Positions 60,201 through 64,000 of a DNA stretch of 64,000 nucleotides are shown one piece after another (positions within the stretch are counted from its first letter, which is position 1; every line of letters begins with the position of its first letter). The notes below the pieces were generated by a model. The model searched no databases. It saw only the letters and a list, made by a program, of their open reading frames with translations, and was not told the origin of the DNA. The stretch is taken from positions 429,232 to 493,231 of the forward strand of contig OZ025716.1 of the NCBI GenBank assembly GCA_964019335.1. The letters are read 5' to 3'. Both the position numbers and the translations under genes were made by a program. Source of the DNA: Diplonema japonicum. Its lineage: Eukaryota; Euglenozoa; Diplonemea; Diplonemida; Diplonemidae.

Positions 60201-61781
60201 GGCACAGCAGCGACGTGGGGAGACCACTTGTGCCTGGCAGCCGCAGCACAAGCGTTTGGCCGCACGATACTCGTGGTTGCTGGGGGGAACAACCCAGTCC
60301 TGATGATAGGGGAGTACAACTCCGACCACGAGAAGGTGGTGGTGCTGGCGTACAACGGCAACCACTACGAGTATGCAGTCGGAGAGGAGGAGTCGATGAT
60401 GATGCTCCTTGATGAGTCCCAATCGGTAGCTCTACAAAAGGCAGGTAAGCAACCCTCCGAGGCCCCGGGTGAGGACATCGGGGAGTGGGACATAATAGAC
60501 CGTGCGATCCCTGGATACGGGAAGGCAGGGGTGTTGGACCAGATGGGGGCAAGGAACCAGCAATTCCTGTACTGTCCGGTGGCGAACTGCGCTAGGTCGA
60601 AGTGCAAAAGCACGACCCCGTTCAACTCGACAAGGGTATGGAAGTGTCACCTGGATGGGCACCTGGAGAGTGATGAGATCCCGGAGAGCGTTCTGAGGAG
60701 ACTGGACCTCGAGAGGTGCCTGGTGTGCAGGGGCTGTGTGTGGAAGGGTCAGGGGTGCCACGACGAGTGCAAAAAGGCGGTGCGAAGGGAAGGGGAATAC
60801 ACGACCCCCCCGCCGGCCCCGACGAGGACCGAGTTACCCAGCCTGGAAACCATAGCCGCCATGAACGTCACGACCATGGGGTCGATCCCGACGAGCCTTC
60901 AAAGACTGTGGGGGCTTACCCTTAAGCACACTCTGGGCCGAGCGGTGAAGGACAACACAGAAGAGGCTTGGCTGCTGGTGGCGATGCTCCCCAAAGCCTG
61001 CCTGTGGAAGAAGAGGGGAGGGAAGAAGCGGGACAAGGAGACGGAGCTGAGTGTCCAGGCCAGATTGGAGGAGTGGGAGAAGGGAAATTACATGGCCCTC
61101 TGGAATAAGCTGGAATCAGGTGAGAAGGGGGAACCTAAGAACGACGAGGTCTCTAAGGTCGCCAGGGCCACGGAACTGTGCAGCAAAGGGAGGTTCTCGG
61201 CAGGAAACGCGGCGCTTGTAGCCCAGGGGCTGGCGGAAGACAATGAGGATTGCTGGAGAGCGCTGCAGAGCAAACATCCAGAGCCACTACACCCCCAATG
61301 GGACAACCCGGCGAAGACGAAGGAAGCGGTAGAAGTCTTGCCAGAAGAAGTGCTGGACGCAATCAGGGACTTCCCGAGGGGGACTGCTGCGGGACCGACT
61401 GGTCTGAGAGCCCAGCACATCAAGGACGCGGTGGACGGAGCTTTTGAGTCTCAAGGCTGTTTGATGTCGGTGACGAGGGCAGTCAACGCATTAGCTAGAG
61501 GCACGGCCCCTAGGGAGGTGGCTCCGCTGATGGCAGGGGCGAACCTTGTGGCCCTCAAGAAGAACGACAGGGACGTGCGGCCCATAGCCGTTGGGGATGT
61601 GCTGCGTCGGCTGGTGGGGAAATCCCTTGTGAAGAAGATCGCTCCGGAAGTGGCCTCTTCGTACCTGAAAAGAAAGGCGGCCAGGTGGGGGTATCGGTCC
61701 CTGCTGGAATGGAGGCGGCTATACACACCATCAGGCAGTATGTGGACAGGGAACGGGGCAACAAGCAGGAAAACAAGGTGA
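57228..61781 (+). CDS. Retroelement polyprotein part 1: AlkB - hydrophobic - C2H2 - OTU - RT start
   Basis: The ATG at 57228 gives 1,517 residues before TGA. AlkB core: CGIAAHKDD (His230, Asp232), His282, and RVSITLR. A low-complexity Pro/Glu region runs to about 500 and a basic region to about 620. Two strongly hydrophobic segments lie at about 640-678 (LGVWAWVALVSLLLIPG) and 706-739 (WLAVGGTLVGSTSVWIGGL). A C2H2 finger lies at about 845-873 and a Cys-rich patch follows. The OTU cysteine protease has DGNCMFHALAG (Cys942) and its His in NGNHYEYAV (His1046). A second Cys/His finger lies near 1120-1180. RT N-terminal motifs: GTAAGPTGLRAQHI, then LVALKKNDRDVRPIAVGDVL. The stop results from a frame change near 61670-61682; the RT continues in the other frame. 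Confidence 0.8.
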   Translation: MDPRRNVVGDRRPQEERLRETPTKPTTRPDRNLAGQYDPSPPLRSPLDVVKNNKKHKNQAIWLGTETAVLTAAATTTAAPATLNAAADPAALIAATETAAAAPAAATTAATTTPAADPAIVEEGRKEGEKKGWVLVYGEHPPGLRTGPAPAFPKALLSGKWEALSGNSGRETLQYGYRWEGTNAKVRPTTGIPGGAEGWVREVAAAAGLEVVPNQVLVNKYKSGCGIAAHKDDARLGPIVLVLSYGAETTMVMRRGDRVAKYLVPPFSWALLEGEARHQWTHHIPSGMSTGVRVSITLRAVGPKLTRTPQEDPSPGLTDEPPFLDPLFCGQGGVALPREDSAPPAPLFFLEPSSEENRPSSEENREKGEEVALPREGGAPPPHLSPPFSFLEPSPEEPSTEVKNRPSSEEKKAEGETARPREGSAPPSLPPIFSGPSTEVYTLVPKGRGLFLRVEGKEKKKTNKEEPFFFSNNQGDPAPTPTARLGVVGAEAASDVRAPLHTLVRRQKRAPWIAMGGREPKPAPKRKKNRRRHRSETALQRRREKRTKAREGAREAARQEKKRHRRARKEGRRRARREEHEAALEQKPDDPAMGLKRTEVGTPGAQPLAPRIPAPGAATGTRRHRRRTGHSKEGVRWEHLGVWAWVALVSLLLIPGVRQVLGAGIGMAPSFLHAAVLWKRPGSDRRTTRRSRVQVGPRGDEWSAGELAWLAVGGTLVGSTSVWIGGLMSLWAMSEVMVWKAGADPTQRFGPVKLRKTRRGSRGHYLPVYLGPPRSSRRRKKKEDAKQAAKERAETEDQAEHLDPFADLTLAGDALQGGGDPPPMDLDDEHMEAQKEGEKEGSDKHQCRMEDCSFRTSVASCLVKHLNAVHHHFVKQEQARSMKVNLCGTCAAACSSNQTHCALHRQRNLWNPDKQPRAGKSVDEIMKSFKLTRRSTEKDGNCMFHALAGSLGEAYGDHTHIRSEVVEWMKHREEHYAPFCSEGWDRYLEGMGTAATWGDHLCLAAAAQAFGRTILVVAGGNNPVLMIGEYNSDHEKVVVLAYNGNHYEYAVGEEESMMMLLDESQSVALQKAGKQPSEAPGEDIGEWDIIDRAIPGYGKAGVLDQMGARNQQFLYCPVANCARSKCKSTTPFNSTRVWKCHLDGHLESDEIPESVLRRLDLERCLVCRGCVWKGQGCHDECKKAVRREGEYTTPPPAPTRTELPSLETIAAMNVTTMGSIPTSLQRLWGLTLKHTLGRAVKDNTEEAWLLVAMLPKACLWKKRGGKKRDKETELSVQARLEEWEKGNYMALWNKLESGEKGEPKNDEVSKVARATELCSKGRFSAGNAALVAQGLAEDNEDCWRALQSKHPEPLHPQWDNPAKTKEAVEVLPEEVLDAIRDFPRGTAAGPTGLRAQHIKDAVDGAFESQGCLMSVTRAVNALARGTAPREVAPLMAGANLVALKKNDRDVRPIAVGDVLRRLVGKSLVKKIAPEVASSYLKRKAARWGYRSLLEWRRLYTPSGSMWTGNGATSRKTR

Positions 61782-64000
61782 TCCTCAAGATCGACTACGC
61801 CAACGCCTTCAACAGTGTTTGTCGGAGGCAGCTGTGCTCACAGGCCTATGAGCAAGCGTCGGGGCTGTATGCGTGGGCCGATTGGTGCTACAGGGTGCCC
61901 TCCCAATTATACTACAACGGAAAGGTGATTAAGTCCCAGGAAGGGGTGCAACAGGGGGACCCGATGGGACCGCTGCTGTTCTCTCTGGCCATCCAACCCC
62001 TGGTGAACAAGATAAGTGAAGACTGCAACCTGGACATCCTCCAGTTCTACCTGGACGATGGCGTCCTTGTGGGGAATGTGGATGAAGTGAGAAAGGCGTA
62101 CAACATCTTGTGTGAGCTGAGCGGAATGATAGGGCTGAAAGTGAAACCCCAGAAGTGCGAGCTCATATGGGTTAGTGGCGACCTCCCCCAGACAGTGGAG
62201 GACACAGGCTTCGATGGCCTGACAGAAGAGAATTTCCACAAAGAGAGGAACTTCATGCTCCTGGGGGCGCCGATAGGATCGCCGGAGTACACGCAAGCCT
62301 TTCTGAACAAACGCTTGGACGCGCTGGAAGAGAACTTCGACATGCTGACCAAGGTGGGGAGGCAGACAGGGTACACACTTCTCCGGTATTGCAGCTCATA
62401 CAGCAAACTGGTGTTTTACATGAGAGTGGTCCCAGACTCGCATGTGGGAGGGGTCATGCACAGGTTCGACGAGATGGTGCGGAAGACGATGTCGAAGGTG
62501 TGCGGCATGCAGTTCGAGAACGGGTCGAAAGAATGGCAGCAGGCGAAACTGTCCGTAAAAGTCGGTGGGCTTGGGATGAGGAGCTGCCAGGAGCACCTGC
62601 GCGCGGCCAACATGGCTTCGAGGGCGTCGACGATGAAGCTGTGCAAGGAGCTGGATCCCAAATACGAACATGGGCTGGAAGGGGGTGTATGGGGGAGCTG
62701 GCTCGAGTGGTTCAACAGGACGAAGGGCGGCATGCAGATTACACCCGACATGGTGGCCAAGGCCCCCCACATCTGCAGCCAGAGGTGGCTCTCTAGGGTG
62801 CTTGATGAGAAGGCGCTGGAGGACCTCTTGGCGAAAGCAGATGCACGCTCGAGAGCGAGGTTGATGTCGGAGTCAATGCACTATGCGGGAGCGTGGTTGA
62901 CGGCGACGCCTGACTTCTACAACCAGCTGTCGGACAACGAGTTTGGGGCTCTGATCAAGTGGTGGTTGGGGGCTCCGGTCTACAAGCAGGGTGAGAGCTG
63001 CCACGACCCGAGGTGCAAGACTGAGGGGATGGACGTATGGGGTGACCATGCCCAGGGATGCGGCAACGCCAGGATTGCGAGGCACGACCGGGTGAAGGAG
63101 ACCATCCACAGACACTGTCAGTGGGCCGGGGTGAGCGCAACGATGGAGAAGACGGGGCTGATCCCGGGGTCGTCCCAGCGCCCGGCGGACGTGTTCTTCC
63201 CAGGTGGGGTGGGGGGTTCCCGCCCAATGGCTATGGACGTGGTCATCGTGCACCCGAGGAACGAGTCTTGTGTCAACCAGGCGGCGAAGACTGCGGGGTA
63301 CGCAGCGGCGAAGGCGGAACACTACAAGCGCCAGAAGTATGAGGCGGAGCTCGCCAAGACACGCGTGGCCTTTGTACCTTTCGCGATGGAGACCTTTGGG
63401 GGGTTCGGGGAGGCAGCAGTCTACCTCACGAAGAAACTGTCCAGGAGCATAGCTGCGCGGGCTCACGGGGACAGAGTCTCGATACACAGGCGTGTGGTCC
63501 AAGAGGTGTCAACGGCCATGATGAGATCGATAGCAGGGGCGCTGTTAGTCAAAGGGCCTGTACAGTTGGATCCAGGGCCCCCGGTACCGGACGGCGAAGA
63601 GGAAAAAAAGGACAACGAGGAAGCGAACAACGAACCCAACACTGAATCCAACACTGACCTCACAGAGGACTCCTTCGGCAATGAAAAAACCACCGAAGCT
63701 GAGGAGTCGTCCGAGAGGGAAGTGAAGGGACAGGGAGGCGGACCCCCAATCACGGTGGCCCACCAGCTGGATGCCCTTCTGGAGCAGACGAAGAAGGACC
63801 TGGACGCCCGAATGCAGCAGCAGCGAAAGGCGGAACCGGAGGAGGGTGGAACACAAGGGAACCCGCAAACCCGCAAACCCGCAAACCCGCAAACCCGCAA
63901 ACCCGCAAACCCGCAAACCCGCAAACCCGCAAACCCGCAAACCCGCAAACCCGCAAACCCGCAAACCCGCAAACCCGCAAACCCGCAAACCCGCAAACCC
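61682..64000 (+). CDS. Retroelement polyprotein part 2: RT catalytic core + RLE endonuclease
   Basis: Open from 61682 to the window end with no stop (773 codons). It starts QVGVSVPAGMEAAIH, the expected next RT block, then VILKIDYANAFNSV (motif A Asp), GVQQGDPMGPLLFSLA (motif B) and QFYLDDGVLVG (catalytic YLDD at 62048-62059). After the thumb come a CHDPRC...DHAQGC CCHC knuckle at about 63000-63060 and SQRPADVFFPGG...AMDVVIVHP, the restriction-like endonuclease signature, with basic residues in the helix AAAKAEHYKRQKYEA. An acidic, probably disordered tail runs into the 8-bp repeat, which is open in all frames. Confidence 0.8.
63860..64000 (+). repeat. (AAACCCGC)n tandem array at window end
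   Basis: About 17 near-perfect copies of an 8-bp unit to the last base of the window; the array continues outside. It contains no stop codon in any of the six frames. The same unit occurs in reverse at 16647-16674. Confidence 0.9.

Larger units (their letters stand above)
57217..64000 (+). mobile_element. Composite RLE-type non-LTR retrotransposon (3' end outside window)
   Basis: One continuous coding unit with AlkB, hydrophobic segments, zinc finger, OTU protease, reverse transcriptase, CCHC knuckle and restriction-like endonuclease, followed by an acidic tail and an 8-bp tandem array. The lack of an integrase or RNase H signature, together with the C-terminal RPAD-type endonuclease, marks it as an RLE-class LINE. 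The full length is unknown because the window ends in the array. Confidence 0.8.

Noticed and set aside
63463-63996. Minus-strand frames reading CGFAGLRV repeats
   Set aside because: Produced by the stop-free 8-bp array in every frame; no independent support.

Overview
This window comes from the nuclear genome of a eukaryotic microbe (a protist; I cannot place the lineage). The evidence is GT-AG introns, divergent beta-tubulins, a kinesin-like protein, NudC/CS, Asterix, Mpv17, GILT and leukotriene-A4-hydrolase-type genes, and RLE-type non-LTR retrotransposon sequence. The standard genetic code fits every gene. Introns are very small (30-58 nt in the cases I could define), and several are multiples of three with no stop codon. 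Nearly all convincing genes lie on the + strand. Most start codons sit 3-65 nt downstream of a pyrimidine-rich stretch ending in AG, which looks like an acceptor for spliced-leader trans-splicing or for 5' UTR introns.

Layout. 1-2 kb: small genes including an Asterix (PAT complex) homologue. 2-21.6 kb: two families of near-duplicates, namely two 1,053-aa secreted GH123/DUF6067-like glycoside hydrolases (2020-5181 and 10128-13289) plus a third relic at 20.1 kb, and two divergent beta-tubulins (5840-7072 and 20376-21629). In both pairs long stretches are identical even at synonymous sites and alternate with diverged patches. Between them lie a 2.1-kb TIR transposon (copy A), an LKKT-repeat protein with duplicated exons, and FHA, NYN and unknown genes. 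21.9-31.7 kb: a lysine methyltransferase-like protein, an LTA4H-type aminopeptidase, an Alba/Rpp20-like protein, a CS-domain protein, a tiny membrane protein, three ubiquitin-like (UBL) plus ankyrin proteins and a GILT-like protein. 32.4-42.3 kb: a RelA/SpoT-like plus TPR protein, two paralogous CCCH zinc-finger proteins flanking a large helical protein, Mpv17, and a UBL plus BspA-type LRR protein. 43.6-48 kb: the same TIR transposon inverted (copy B), next to a 5'-truncated, frameshifted LINE remnant. 48.2-51.8 kb: a UBL plus degenerate kinesin-motor protein and an SGNH/PC-esterase-like membrane protein. 54-64 kb: retroelement territory. It holds an orphan ORF, an AlkB ORF, and a very large AlkB - hydrophobic segments - zinc finger - OTU protease - reverse transcriptase - RLE endonuclease polyprotein, interrupted by one frameshift and running off the window end into an 8-bp tandem repeat.

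The items most worth following are the composite retroelement, the mosaic constant/variable gene pairs, the candidate trans-splicing architecture, and a set of genes that attach an N-terminal ubiquitin-like domain to ankyrin, LRR or kinesin-like bodies. Calls rest on reading motifs by eye; no database search was run.
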